Positions 45,201-57,741 of a DNA stretch of 64,000 bases are shown one piece after another; positions within the stretch are counted from its first letter, which is position 1; every line of letters starts with the position of its first letter. The stretch is taken from NCBI GenBank assembly GCA_002946415.1, contig NJPS01000054.1, forward strand, positions 372,001 through 436,000, read 5' to 3'. Position numbers and translations under genes: made by a program. This stretch comes from Rutstroemia sp. NJR-2017a BVV2 (lineage: Eukaryota > Ascomycota > Leotiomycetes > Helotiales > Rutstroemiaceae). The notes beneath the pieces were generated by a model. The model searched no databases. It was given only the letters and a program-made list of their open reading frames with translations, and was not told the origin of the DNA.

Positions 45201-47462
45201 CTCCTTCCTTCTCTACCTCACACAGTCGATTAACGTATTCATCGTGATTAAACAGGAGCAGCATGAGTCTCTGTTCGATCGCAGCCTCGTCAAGCGTAGA
45301 TATCGATTCGTTTACCCCTATTCTATGACACACTTTATTCGCGGAAAGTCTCCTTTCGATTCATCCTTCATATCTCGTCGATCGCTTGCCTGCCGAAGGC
45401 GTTAATATCATAATAGTTGGAGTGAAATGGGAATGTTCGTTAGCGGATGATGCATAGATCAAAGACGCCAGCCACCGAAGACAGACCGCATTTACACCAA
45501 GTCGGAGCAGACTGTCGTTATAGCACGACTCGAACGTATCGATGGGACATTGCTTCATACATCGGGTCCGTATGTGTCTATCTCTTTCATTGAAGTCTCT
45601 GAATGCTCGCAGCTTGAGGCGTCCTGTGGCTCAGCAATCAGTTTGGGGCGTATGTTTCGTTTAACTTCCCTAAACAGTCATTGTGCGACCTCCTACCTCG
45701 AGCGAATCACACTGAATCCTTGGAGCTGATGCATAACTCCATCGTCTTAATTTCTCCACTATCTCGGCGCAGTTCATATTATGATCATCATCCGGAAAAC
45801 AACGCTGCGAAAACAGCTGCATACGCTACACAGCGGATGTAACAACTCGGAGCCGGAAACGCTGTTACGTTATCCTGATTTTGGTTATTGGTAGGCATTA
45901 TTCGTTGCCGCGGTCTTACAGCAACTACAATTCGAGGTCCTTTTACCAAAATTTTCTTTTGTACACGACATCCATCAGATTCTGCGCTAATCCGAAAGCT
46001 TCACGATTCCTCGCGTTTGCTACGAATAGAGCTGCCCTGCAAACTGTTCGTGTGGTTCGGCAGCCTCACTATTATCCGTATCCTATTCTTACTCGCTTTT
46101 AGGTTCGTTCGAACGTCGTGCCCATCGCGGAACGCGCAATACACGAACTGAGGCATTAACGGGCTTTCTATTTAGCTGCATTTGCAAGATTGGCACACTT
46201 CCGACGTGGCCTGGCATCCATCCGCACATTGCGGGGGTTCTTTCTGACCCAGCGCGCTCTTAGCCTACCACTTCTTCCCAAGACACGAAACAGAATCAAA
46301 AATGAGATTAGATACAGGGTGTTAGATTCTCAAGAGCGCTCGAGCGGCTATACAAACGTCAACTGCAGGTTACCGGCAACGGAGATTGTCATTGGCGATC
46401 AGGGATCATTGGGATACTGGACGAAATACATGAAGCTTCTTTAATCGGCCCAGCTTCGAATACTCAACATCGCCAGCAACTCACGGTGAGGATCTTACTC
46501 TGCAATAACAAATCTTTCCAACGCCTCTGCTTTCGAAAGCGGTAAGCTCCCCGGCTAACCTCGTTGATAAGATATTGCAGCGATTTACAAAGCAAATCTA
46601 CCACACCGAGCAGAGCAATATGATGTATCGTTGCCACATAATTCTTACCCAATATCGGGCAAGAGTTTTTAACTTTTTCTACACTCCATTTTGTATTAAG
46701 CCTATTACCATTCGAGCAGCTCCCATTCGTAAAATCCTGTCCTCGATTTATGCGAACCTTACTGCTGCGCATCCGTAACACATAGAAGAGCTCCCCCCAA
46801 GATTGTTTACCCCTGAAGACTAGGATTATCTCGTCTTTGTTATAGTCGCATCGGCATGACAAAACTACCCACCTAAGAAGCGGAGACGAAGCCAGCCAAC
46901 CAAATCCGCCCTCCGCACCATCAATCTATCTTCATGGGTCCAGCCAGCTCTGTATTCGAAGCTAAGGCCCTGGTTTGCTGCGTTTGCATCTCTCAATCAA
47001 TTGCCTTTCCTCTTCCTGCCACATTCTGTTTGCTCGATCTATGAGTCTTCAGTTTCGACGCCCGAGTCGATCAGTTTCCAACGCATTTAGTCAAGCAAAC
47101 AGAGTTTTCTCCAAATAGACTTCAATATCGCATGCAAACACTTCTTTCCATGCTTCTGACTCTTTCTGCCATTGCCATTTGTCATCCGGAAAGTTGCAGC
47201 CTCTCTGGGACGGAAGTTGGACCCTCGTCCCGGCCGAAGCTCAAATCACAATACCAGCAGCAACATGACGAAAATATGCACACCCGACGCTTGGGCACTT
47301 TTTGCCCTCTTCTTTTTACATCTACGATTGCTTCGGGGTGCTGAAGATATTCTGTAAGGATAGTATGTCGTTTGTTATGGGAAAGTATTTACTATTCAGT
47401 TTCTCATCTCGTCAACTAACTGATGCTCTACTTACCTCATCGTCTTTTGAGACAACCGACTC
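42202..47462. other. Gene-poor stretch of about 5.3 kb
   Basis: No supported gene. A minus-strand segment around 43370-43460 briefly reads like protein (CIAALMQAIPQFRGGDVEV) but is cut by a stop, and the continuation is in other frames. It might be a relic. A 70-codon frame at 47132-47344 starts with a signal-peptide-like MQTLLSMLLTLSAIAI and lies close before the zinc-finger gene, so it could be an upstream ORF. The rest shows no structure I can name and may be regulatory DNA of the C2H2 gene. Confidence 0.4.
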
Positions 47463-48500
47463 ATGATGGCCAAACAGACTCTATTCCAGTGTAGCGTACC
47501 AGGCTGCGGAAGAGTATTAGCTACCAAAGCTGGCATCAAACATCACGAGGAGCATACCCACAAAGACGAGCTCTCAATATGTCCATACTGTGCGAAGAAG
47601 CTCAAACTAATCCGACAGCATGTGTATCGAGTGCATCGAACTGATAGACGCGGTAATCATCCTTCTCTTTGCTTAATCGCGGCTTTCATTATGTATAAGT
47701 TAAGAATCTCTAGCTAATACGTGCACGGTTTATCTTCTAGTCCCCTCACGTCGCCGCCGCATCATCGACGCATATCCGCGCCCCACGATCATACGCGCTT
47801 CTCCGTCTCCTCTTCACCTCACACACAATACGAGCATTATATTCCTAGAACTCCATTGCCAACCCTCGATAAGACCTTCAATAACGCCGCAGACTCCGAT
47901 GCTGCTTCTACCTCTGCATTCCTCACTTCAACAACACCTCCCATTACAGAATGTTCACAAGGTCTTGAGCAGACTTTGAGTCTGCCTTGCTTTGATTCGG
48001 AGATACAACATTATTTTGAGACCGAAGCCAAAGAAGATACCAACTACATGGAGGACTACCCGCTTTACACCTACAACACAACCCCTCCACCTAACGATCC
48101 GTACCTCTTCGATAGACTACCTACCTTCGACAACTCCCCGATCTCCGACTGCTCCTCCTTCCTAGACACCCCATCTCCATCTCCATCCTACTCCACGTCC
48201 TACGACCGCGACACCCCACTCCCAAGTATCGAACCTTTTTCACCTCCCTGGACCTCCGACCCATCATCCCTCTCTCCAAACACAACACCAAGCGCAAGCC
48301 CACCATCATCTAGATCACCCAGCCCATCCCTCAGCCTCCACAACTACAACAACATAACCACACACTCCCCTAGCCCTTCCCTAGAGCTCGATGATCTAGG
48401 TTACGATGACCAGGATTTCCATTACACGCTCGCTTGCATCCAATACACAGACCTGTATGATGTATGCGGGAGTCCTGTTTGGCTTCAGGTTGGGGATTAA
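47463..48500 (+). CDS. C2H2 zinc-finger protein, probable transcription factor
   Basis: The model uses exons 47463-47692 and 47741-48500 (48-bp intron, donor GTATAA, CTAAT branch, acceptor TTCTAG), giving 329 residues. A donor at 47653 (GTAATC) looks as good but would put the second exon out of frame. Two fingers lie at the N-terminus: C10-x4-C15-x12-H28-x4-H33 (FQCSVPGCGRVLATKAGIKH) and C40-x2-C43-x9-H53-x4-H58 (ICPYCAKKLKLIRQHVYRVH). The rest is Ser/Pro/Thr-rich with acidic and aromatic residues (DTNYMEDYPLYTYN, LDDLGYDDQDFHYTL), like an activation region. It is probably a DNA-binding regulator; targets are unknown. The start has two adjacent ATGs. Confidence 0.72.
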
Positions 48501-49509
48501 GATGGAGTGTTATTGGAAGTGTCTGGAGAAGTAGTGTAATACGGCGGTTAAGTGATTCGATTTGATTTATGGTCTATTATTGAGCGCGTTCAGGGAGGTC
48601 GTTATAACATAGTTGTTAGAGCCCCTTTGGGAAAACTTATTTTTGGCGTTCTTAGGTTCTCTTAGTGAGTTTCTTATGAGAAATGCAAGAGATTCGGATG
48701 GAATAGAAAACTGGTAGGGAAAAGTGTGTGTTTATGATGGCGAAAACGATGGCGAAATTACGTCTGGGCTTGTCTGTGTTTCTTATACCACGATATCTCT
48801 TAATCGCGAGGCGATGAGCTGGAAAGACTTTAGTTAGGTTGGTGGCTTGGTCTTGGATTTATATCTTGGATAGAAATCTGGTATTTCGTATGAGCTATGC
48901 TAGAATGGTGAGTCTGCCATAGCCTGTGTGTTATTAATTCAAAATATATTCATAAATATATTCCCATCTTTTCATTTACACCCTCTCTATATTTGCAGTC
49001 AAATCAGAATATCAACAATGAAACAATCCACTGCTCACCGTTGCACAACATCGTTCCACAAATAAAACCTCCATCTCCGACTTGCAGCAACGAACACAAG
49101 ACTCGGAACCTGGGGATGTAGTACTGGGTATCATTAGATCTTTCTCCGTACGTAGTGTAAATGTCGGCTCGCGCCAATGCCAGCCTCAGTGGCACTTAGC
49201 GAATTCTGATTCCACGTGTGGAACTGTAACAGTGACCGTTCATATTGGCAGGCCGCAAACTCATCCTATGCCTGTCATAGGAAAGGTGTGTCAGATACTT
49301 GCGTGCTTGATGTATATAACGGGATGTCAAATTCCACAAATTTTATCACCAAAGTTTCGTTGTTCTGATAGAAAATTCGCGTGTTGCGAAGCAAATCAAT
49401 TATCCGCATCACCACAAGCAGCCACTGCAGCATTTGCGGTTATCCGCATCGTCGTTTTCAATATGCAATCTGCATTCAACTATATTCCCAATCTCATTAT
49501 GCTAAAAAC
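48501..49509. other. Convergent intergenic stretch, no gene seen
   Basis: Lies between the 3' ends of the zinc-finger gene (plus) and the glycosidase-like gene (minus). A 143-codon plus-strand frame (49082-49513) has no motif. No repeats noted. Confidence 0.5.
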
Positions 49510-52347
49510 CTAAGTAAAAGTGACTTCAACAACCACACTCCCCCCACTAAGATCCACACTCCATCCTCCCCTTGCCGCCTGCAACCCCACAACCTTCGCA
49601 CTCCCCACCCCACCCACCTGCGCCGTCTTCACTACTCTCAGAATCGTCGAATTGGCCTTCGCCATGGTAGATATACTCGCCACGCTCGGTGCAACCGTAA
49701 CTTCTACCTTTCCCCCATCATAAACCACTCTCTCGATCGCTCCGGCATCAACCTCCACTCTAACACCCATCTGCGCGATAAAAACCCTCCTCCTCACCGG
49801 ATCCCTCGGCTCTACCGTCCATCCCGTTGCACTACCATTACCAGAACCGAAAGTCAACTGCCCCCCAAAAGCAACCAAACCCAATCTAAATTCCTGATCA
49901 TCCAGAACCCAGGTCCCGGAGCCTAAGACCAAGCCCAAGAAATTCGGCCCGTAGTCCCCACTATAGGGATCCCAGATCAGCGTATCGGGCCAGGTGTGAA
50001 AAGAGGCGGACGCGAACCCGCCTTGATCAATGTTCGATAGGGGGCCGCTGATGCCGCCAAAGCCGACGCGGAGGAGGTGGGTGAGGTTGGGGTGAGATTC
50101 GAAGTGTGAGAGGAGGGGGAGGGCGTTTAGCCCGGATCCGTAGTGGTGGCCTTGGCGTTCGTAGCGTTGGATTTTGCCGCCGTAGCTGGGAGGGATGGAA
50201 GGTCAGTTGCGTGGAGTTGAGGAGTGAGGGAAATAATTCTTGGGGGAGGAGAGGGTTGCAGGGCATGTGTTTGATGGGTCAAAGGAAAGATACTCACATG
50301 TTATCCCAGTATCTTCTAGCGTTTCCATTCCAGCACCAGTGGCTCACAGTAGGCATGTAACCCAATATCGTGTTGAGCGTTTTAGATGTTGTTGCTGTCA
50401 GGTTGAAATATCTAGAAGTGAAAATAATAAGCACAGTTGCCACGCAGCAGGGAAGAGATCTCACTTAGCCCAGTAATAGACTCCTTCTTGACCAGTAGAG
50501 TCCCACGCCATTTCACTCCCAAAGGGTACAGCCTGTGTATCCCACAGTAGTGCTCGTTTCTTCATTGCAGCTTCGAGCATTGTAGCCTGTGATGTAAGTC
50601 CTTCGTTCTTCAAATCGTCCAGGAGTTTGCCGAAGACAGTTTCGCCCATCATGCCGACGTCCACGTAAGGCACATTCTTACTCGTGACATACATCACAGT
50701 ATTGTAAGCCTGGTTTAGATACCACTGCCAAGTCTGTTTCTTGGCAATATCGGGATAATGCCTAGCAACACGATAAAGCGACCAATATGCAGCGGTAACA
50801 TGAACATAGTCATAAGCGCGATCCGTCGCATATGCATTGGCCTTGTTCCAGCTCCACCATTGGGTCCAATCAATCGCAGGATCATAATTGTAAGATACAG
50901 CACTAGGCTCATAGAAGAAGACACTCTTCCGAACACTGTAATCAGAATTCTGGACGCTGCCCCACAAAGTTTTTGTAATGAAGTCTTCTAACTTAGCGAC
51001 TTCATCCGCATTGGGTGAGGCTGCTTGTTTCATGGTTGCAGCAAGGTAAGATCCGGCTCCAGCTTCATCGCTTAGTCCCGGAATCCAGGCTCGGGGATCT
51101 TGTAGGACTAATTGGTTGACCGAGCGATCGTAAGATAGGACTGAAGGAGCACGGTGGAATGGATCGCTTGTGTTGGAGAACCATTGGTTGGTGGTGAGGA
51201 ACTGTCCAAGGTCATGCACAGTTTCAGGGGCTGATTCGGTTATGTAGTAATGAATAGTTTGGTTGAGGTTATTTGCATAGTGTATCGTAACCCTCACTCG
51301 ACCCCAAATAGCTGAACTAGGGGTCAGACTATAAGTGTTGGCAGCTATTTTGGAAAATGCAAGTGCGCCAGCCGGAAATGTTTCAATTTCTGAGACCATA
51401 GAATTATGGCGAAGAATGAGCTGAGCTGTTAAATCCCGAGGTATGATATATCCTGGCACACCAATAGCAAGAGGAGTACCAGTTGTCTCAATTGTAGATT
51501 CAATACTGGGAATATCACTCGCAACCGAGAATCTAAGACCATGACTGATTGATTTACCAGGCGCAAGAACAACCGAAGTAGCTGGGTTCCAAGGGACGGC
51601 GGAGCTCCATTCATTCTGGGCATACGCCAATGTATACACTTCCCATGAATAGAAACCTTCGAATGTTTGACTTTGGTAATATAGTGGGGTCTGTGTATTC
51701 TCCTGCAAAAATCTCCATGCCTCAAATGGCGTTTGGCCCAAAGGTGTAACAACCAGAGCAGGCCCAGTCCCACTCAGTGGTGCAACGCGTAAATACCCGC
51801 CATCAAGACCGATATTGGGGTCAATAAAGGAACATGTCTGTTGAGTGGCCAACGCTGTTCTGCCTGTGAAGATGCTATTGAACTCAATTGGAAATCCGAG
51901 GGATCCAATTTCGATGCTTTTGTTGCCAGTGTTCGTAATTGAGAAGTTAAGTGCTATATCCGCACCATTTGTAGACCAGGTACGTGTGATATTGAGCGGA
52001 AGACCCGACGGCAAAGTTGGTGACAAGTTTGAGGTTGAGCCACCTGTGGATATCACGGGTTTTCGAGCTGCAGCGGAATCGACATTTGTCCAGAGATTGG
52101 CCCCAGCCTGACGATACCGGATAGTGATATCTCCCAAGTGATAATTCCCATTAGCAGATCTTTGTGATAAGACATCGAATGGAGAGAAATCAAATGAGGG
52201 TAATGCTCGTGGCTGCAGTGAGGCCAAGGTCTGACTAGAAGCATTGAGCTTCACATTCAACCCTGTGGAGTTGAATGATATATATTGGCCAGCTACAAAA
52301 GTAGCCAACGTGTTCAGCAGAATAACAACTTGGATGAGGGTACACAT
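49510..52347 (-). CDS. Secreted glycosidase-like protein (DUF5695-type)
   Basis: Exons 52347-50465, 50411-50298 and 50185-49510 join in phase to 890 residues. Introns have GTGAGA/GTGAGT donors and TAG/CAG acceptors. The N-terminus MCTLIQVVILLNTLATFVAG is a signal peptide. Residues 45-110 (FDFSPFDVLSQRSANGNYHL, then GDITIRYR) begin a beta-sandwich-like part. The middle and C-terminal half, with WTQWWSWNKANAYATDRAYD, YVHVTAAYWSLYRVARHYPD and GQEGVYYWAKYFN, look like an alpha/alpha-barrel carbohydrate-active domain. I recall this layout as the DUF5695 family, thought to be glycosidases; the substrate is unknown. The mature protein has many Asn-x-Ser/Thr sites. The start faces DBP9 about 1 kb away. 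Confidence 0.78.
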
Positions 52348-53383
52348 CTTCTGTTCGCATGGGCCAATTCAACAGGTGCGTCTGAGTCGTACCAAGAACT
52401 TGACTTGGATAGTACTTTTTGTTGGCATGAGGACAAGTTGGCGCGTCTGTCAGAACTAAGATACTTATCTTTAGCAGTGGCCAATGTGACAAAGATCTGA
52501 AGCAGCACTTGTGCTGTCTGCCATCTTGTAGACGACCAATCTTCTGGAGATGTGATTGGAGCGCAAGTGAAGGTCTGAAAGTATGGCATTTAGCGAGCGA
52601 ACATACTTCAGTAGTGGAGCAATACTCATTGGTGGAGTCATAATGGGAAGGAGCATCTGAATTTCGGCATTGATAGAGCGCTTGGTTGTGCGGGGTAAAA
52701 TGATCTGCACGAACTTGACGGCAGTGGCATGCAGAAATTGGATGATTCTACCTCCAAATACGAAGGATGCATGTACGCAAACCCAAGGATAGAAGCTCCC
52801 GAAGTAGAACCATCATATGATGCTGCACTAAGTCAAAACATGACGGCTGAATCGACTCTGTCTCCAAGGTGAGAACTGAGGGTCATGGAAAATGCGACTG
52901 TCGTCTCGATGCCAGTGCCACTTCTAATAACAGGAAAGAACAGCCGTACTGCAGTGAACTGGATGAGGCGAGCAGTTCAATGAATATACTGAGGGGAACA
53001 GAAATCGCATACTGATGAGCCATACACAGGAGTGAGTGTTGGCAGAAGCTCGAAAGCTTCTTCGACACTGGGGCACATAAGTGCATACCACGACTCAAGT
53101 CGGACATAGTAACTAGCAACCGTAAACCTATGTCACTGAAATGCATGACAGTGTTGGAGAACAGCTGAGCATGTGTAGTGCGAAGGTCATCATACCACAG
53201 CAGACGTTCATTTAGTGTGGCGCAAATAACCTTATGTGGCTGAATTATTGTCATGTGAGAGTCTTATCGGCATGGTCCGGGCTCTGATAAGTTGCAAAAA
53301 ATAATTTCTCAAATCAGCTACGACCAAGACTAGACCTCCAACATCACAACAACGCAGACGCATAAGTTTACCAATTCCCAACA
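52348..53383. promoter_or_regulatory. Divergent intergenic region, glycosidase-like gene / DBP9
   Basis: About 1.0 kb between start codons on opposite strands. A 123-codon minus-strand frame (52883-53254) lacks motifs. Promoter elements are expected but none stands out. Confidence 0.4.
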
Positions 53384-55306
53384 ATGAAACGAAAATTGGA
53401 CGCGAATGATGTTCCTGTGCCTACTCAGGAGGTTGAGACCACAAAGAGCGGCACCACTTTTGCGGATCTAGGACTCGATGCGCGTTTGCTTCAAGGGATC
53501 GCAAAGCAAAACTTCCAAACACCTACGCTTGTACAAAGTAAAGCAATTCCGCTCACCTTGGAGGGACGAGATGTACTGGCTAGAGCCAAGACTGGGTCTG
53601 GAAAGACAGCTGCATATCTGCTACCCATTTTGCACTCGATATTAAAACGGAAAGAGGTTTGTGCAGCGCACTGAGGACTGGAGAAAGCTCAGGCTAACTG
53701 ATGGCTCTAGGCATCCCCTACCCAATTCACATCTGCTTTGATTCTAGTACCTACTCGTGAACTTGCAGAACAAGTTTATAAGAGCGTCGACGCATTCGCG
53801 GCATTCTGCACCAAAGAGATCCGTGCCATTAACCTTACGCAACGAGTGTCTGATGCTGTGCAACGATCGCTCCTCGCAGATTCTCCAGATATCGTCATCG
53901 CTACACCTGCTCGAGCTTCGTTAAATGTCAATACTTCTGCGCTGTCGCTCGAAAATCTTACACATTTGGTAATTGATGAAGCGGATTTGGTTTTATCGTA
54001 TGGGTACGACGAAGATTTACAAAATGTTGCAAAGAGCATGCCTAAGGGTGTTCAGACGGTGCTGATGAGCGCCACTCTTACAAGTGAAGTCGAAACTCTC
54101 AAAGGACTTTTTTGCCGGAATCCTGTGGTGTTAAAGCTGGAAGAGGCAGAAGATGAGGGTGAGGGCGTTAGTCAATATGTTGTGAAGTATGTTTTCTGCT
54201 ATCGCCCCTCTTTTCAGATACTGACTTATTTCAGATGCGCCGAAGACGAGAAGTTCCTCCTAGTATATGTCATTTTCAAGCTCAAACTCATCAAGGGCAA
54301 ATGCATTATATTTGTTGGAGACATTGACAGATGCTATCGATTGAAGCTGTTCTTGGAGCAATTTGGCACGAAGAGCTGTATTCTGAACTCACAATTACCG
54401 GTCAACTCACGTATTCATGTCGTTGAAGAATTCAATAAAAACGTCTACGATATTATAATTGCTTCCGATGAGCATGAAGTATTAGGTGATGAAGATGAAT
54501 CTAAGTCGGAAGAAGCTGGTGGAGAGGAAAACGATGCTGAGCACGAGGAAGTTGGAGCTGAAAATAACAGCGCGGAGAAAAAATCCAAGGAACCATCGAA
54601 AAAGAAACAGAAGACGGGCAAGAAGGATAAGGAGTATGGTGTCTCGAGAGGTATCGATTTCAAAAACGTCGCCTGTGTTCTAAATTTCGATCTCCCAACA
54701 TCATCGAAATCATACACCCACCGAATCGGTCGGACTGCCCGAGCAGGCCAAACTGGAATGGCGCTTTCGTTCGTTATACCGGCAGATCAATATCGAAAGC
54801 ACAAACCTACGAGCATCGAGTCAACGAAAAACGACGAGAAAGTGCTAGCGAAAATTGTCAAGCACCAGGCGAAGAAAGGAAAGGAGGTCAAGCCTTATCA
54901 TTTCGACATGAAGCAAGTAGATGCATTCCGGTATCGAATGAATGATGCTCTGCGAGCCGTTACTGGCATCGCAATCCAAGAAGCCAAGACTCGCGAGATT
55001 AGGCAGGAGCTGATGAAGAGTGAAAAACTTAAGCGACATTTCGAGGAGAATCCAGGAGATCTATATCACCTTCGACATGACGGCGAGTTGCGTCCTGCTA
55101 GGGTACAGGCACATTTAAGACATGTTCCGGATTATCTGCTTCCCAAGAGCGGGAAGAAGGGAATTACTGGTGAGGATGTGGGGTTTGTTGGGATCAGGAA
55201 GACGACTGAGAATAGGATCAGGAAAGCTAGGATGGCGAAGAAGGGACGAGGAAATGGCCGGAAGTCGGATCCTTTGAAAACTTTCAAGGCGAAGTCGAAA
55301 AAGTAG
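53384..55306 (+). CDS. DBP9: ATP-dependent DEAD-box RNA helicase Dbp9
   Basis: Exons 53384-53656, 53711-54186 and 54235-55306 give 606 residues. Dbp9 works in the nucleolus in 60S ribosomal subunit assembly. Motifs in order are the Q motif ([22 protein letters not shown]), Walker [31 protein letters not shown] within [16 protein letters not shown] (a Dbp9-type variant), [40 protein letters not shown] and [11 protein letters not shown] Lys/Glu-rich insertion between [20 protein letters not shown] and SRGIDF is usual in this family, as is the basic C-terminus. The second intron (54187-54234, 48 bp) has no stop in frame, so retention would insert 16 residues. All helicase residues look intact. 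Confidence 0.95.
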
Positions 55307-56139
55307 ATAGTTAGCGTTGAATAATATACCACTTAATGAGGTCGTAGGTGTGTGGAGTTTGCCACGTTTATTGTTAAAGTCTTTTCACTATCAACAATAC
55401 CACGAAAACTTTCCCGGAAACTCACTTCTCTATGCTTCACGATATGATCATTTGATTGGAAACTTTCGCCTTAGTGGGCACAACCATTTTCAAGACGAGG
55501 AGACAAGTTGCTGATGGCTTGTTATCCCTTGCTGTATTTCTTGTTGATTTTGTTTTGCGTACTTTTTCTGATTATCGTCATCACCATATCATGTCTGTAT
55601 GACGAATAGAACTGCGGTAGAAGATGATAACCATCTCACGTGGGTCTGAGCCTCTGAGGAGAAGAGACTATTAGATGACCTCTTAAAATGAAGGCTTGTG
55701 GTGTAGGGGAGAGTATGGCAAGGCAATGAGTGAATTGAGCCGCATTACATAGCACTCTGATATCTCCAAAAGAGCTGTTCACGCTCTCACATTAAGGATA
55801 AGATATTCACATTGGAGTTGAGCTGAGCAAGTGAAGGATACAGGGCTAATGTGAATGCTATTCTCTAAGTCCGAAAAATAATTCTCACCTATCCTTAGGC
55901 TTTTGATTGGACTTGGTGCTTAATTTAAGATTATAATTGTTCTAGACTGGAACAATGATCATTGACCAGACTCATGAAAACAGTGAAGCGAAACTCAACT
56001 GATAAATCAGTCTATACTAGAACAACCCCAATACAGGAAACAGTAAATCAAGTGATAAAGTTGCGCAAGGCGAGGGCTTCTTACCATCAATGTACCCCAG
56101 ATCTCAATATTTCCAACCTCTTTCAAAGCAGACTCCAGC
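55307..56139. other. Intergenic stretch, no gene seen
   Basis: 3' flank of DBP9 and 5' flank of the small zinc-finger gene. AT-rich, with several CTCACG-like words (e.g. CTCACGTGG near 55637). No supported ORF. Confidence 0.45.
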
Positions 56140-56454
56140 ATGAGCAGCGACGCACCTTCAAACACCTGGTGGTGTGACGACTGTTGGAAATACAATCGAT
56201 TGGGCTTAAAGAAGTGCGAAACCTGTCCTGAGCTTCGTGATCCATTGGATAATAAAAACGATGGGTCATGGACATGCTTGGGGAGACTTTGCGGAAATTT
56301 TCAGAACTCGATTACTTCTCGTTCTTGTGCCTTTAATTTTAGTTCGGTCTGGTTTCCTGATTTCTCTGTCCCGGGTTGCGGTAACTGTATATGCGAAGAC
56401 TCGAGACAAGATGCTGTGCGGGACGCGGAGCTCAAGGAATCGGGAGCCCATTGA
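56140..56454 (+). CDS. Small RanBP2-type zinc-finger protein
   Basis: 104 residues, ATG at 56140. Residues 10-29 fit the RanBP2 finger W-x-C-x2-C-x3-N-x6-C-x2-C (Trp10, Cys12, Cys15, Asn19, Cys26, Cys29; sequence WWCDDCWKYNRLGLKKCETC). Such fingers bind RNA, ubiquitin or other proteins. A second half-finger follows: WTCLGRLCGNFQNSITSRSC has the Trp, two Cys, Asn and third Cys, but the fourth Cys is missing or far away. No other domain is seen. No paralogue is in the window. It could be a stand-alone small gene or the first exon of a longer one, as the frame ends at a clean TGA. Confidence 0.6.
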   Translation: MSSDAPSNTWWCDDCWKYNRLGLKKCETCPELRDPLDNKNDGSWTCLGRLCGNFQNSITSRSCAFNFSSVWFPDFSVPGCGNCICEDSRQDAVRDAELKESGAH

Positions 56455-57741
56455 CCGGATGGAGGCTATTAATGCCAAGAAGCAGTCGAGAATGACTGAC
56501 TGTCCGTTTACACCCTTTACCGTTGTTACTTAAAAATATAAGCCTGATTTTTCCCCATAACCTATTGTTTGAAATCTGTGTATTGACCTTGCCACTTCCA
56601 TGGATATTGAATATCTCAACCCTGGATAAGTTATCTACTGGACCGCTGATGGATAAAAATTCTCATTGGCTCATGTAATCTTTCGTCGGATCTGGATTCT
56701 GGATAGAACATTCGGAGAATCCCCGTGTTCCATCTAGCAATGCCTACAGCAATAATCCTAACATCAACACATTTCTCAATGATTTAAGAACGAACCTACC
56801 ATTTCTTTCTTGATGGATATGGTACAGGCCCAAAACTCGTCACTTCTAAGTTTTCAATTTGTCATTCATACCATTTTGTGCGCGTTAGACAAACCCTCTC
56901 ACCTATGGTAGTGGTAGGGAGAATTACGTCGATATCCAGAAAAGCCGACGATGGTGTCTGAATGCATGACAACAATAAGTTCACAACGACACGATAGATG
57001 CATGCAGACATCCTCCCGTACTTTCCTAGGGAAGGACTCTTTCAGTGGTCAGGGAAAGTTATATTCACTTAATCTAAAGGCTAGAACACCTCGGATTCCC
57101 TTTGCTACGACGAAATTTTATCACGCCCAACTTCTTTCACGAATTCATAACTAACCCACTGCTCCCCCGCTTCCAAATCCTTCCGACAAACACACTTTGA
57201 CATTCTGTCTCTCATTTGATAAATTAATTTACACGACCCAGTCCCTCGGAATAACGTACTACAGTAGGTGAACTTCCAGTTCAGCTTCCTATCATCTGTG
57301 TCCTTCACACCACTTCCCCAGAGCCTGAGGCTAGATAATCACGCCGACCTCGTTCTCAAGTCATCAAAGCATTTTAATTATTGTCATCCGTTCATTCTGA
57401 ATATTCTAGCTTCACAATTGAGATTTGACTCTCTAACTTCCAATTTGTTCAGCCCGTTACTAACGTGTATCGATAGACCCGGAGAGAACCACGGTATTTC
57501 GAAACTCGAACTCTTCTCACCACTCGCACTACCTACATCTAAAGCAATATCTTTATCCAAATCGATAAATACTGCCCTGCACAAACGACCAATAAGTTCG
57601 CTCGTCTTAATTCAACTTCTAAGTTGTATTCACTCGGAGTCCTCAACTTGGAAGGTGCGTGTAAACTCTGTCACATCACAGGGAAACACATTATTCTAAG
57701 TTCCAACTGACTTAAGCCACCTCAGCTTTTCAGTTCTCTAA
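56455..57741. other. Intergenic stretch, probable promoter and 5' UTR of the next gene
   Basis: No supported ORF. The 143-codon frame at 57268-57699 is Leu/Ser-rich without motifs and ends 40 bp before the start at 57742; it may be an upstream ORF or chance. Confidence 0.4.

Noticed and set aside
49381..49926. 181-codon plus-strand ORF over the glycosidase-like gene end
   Set aside because: Antisense shadow of exon 3, which joins in phase to the secreted protein and has clear coding content.
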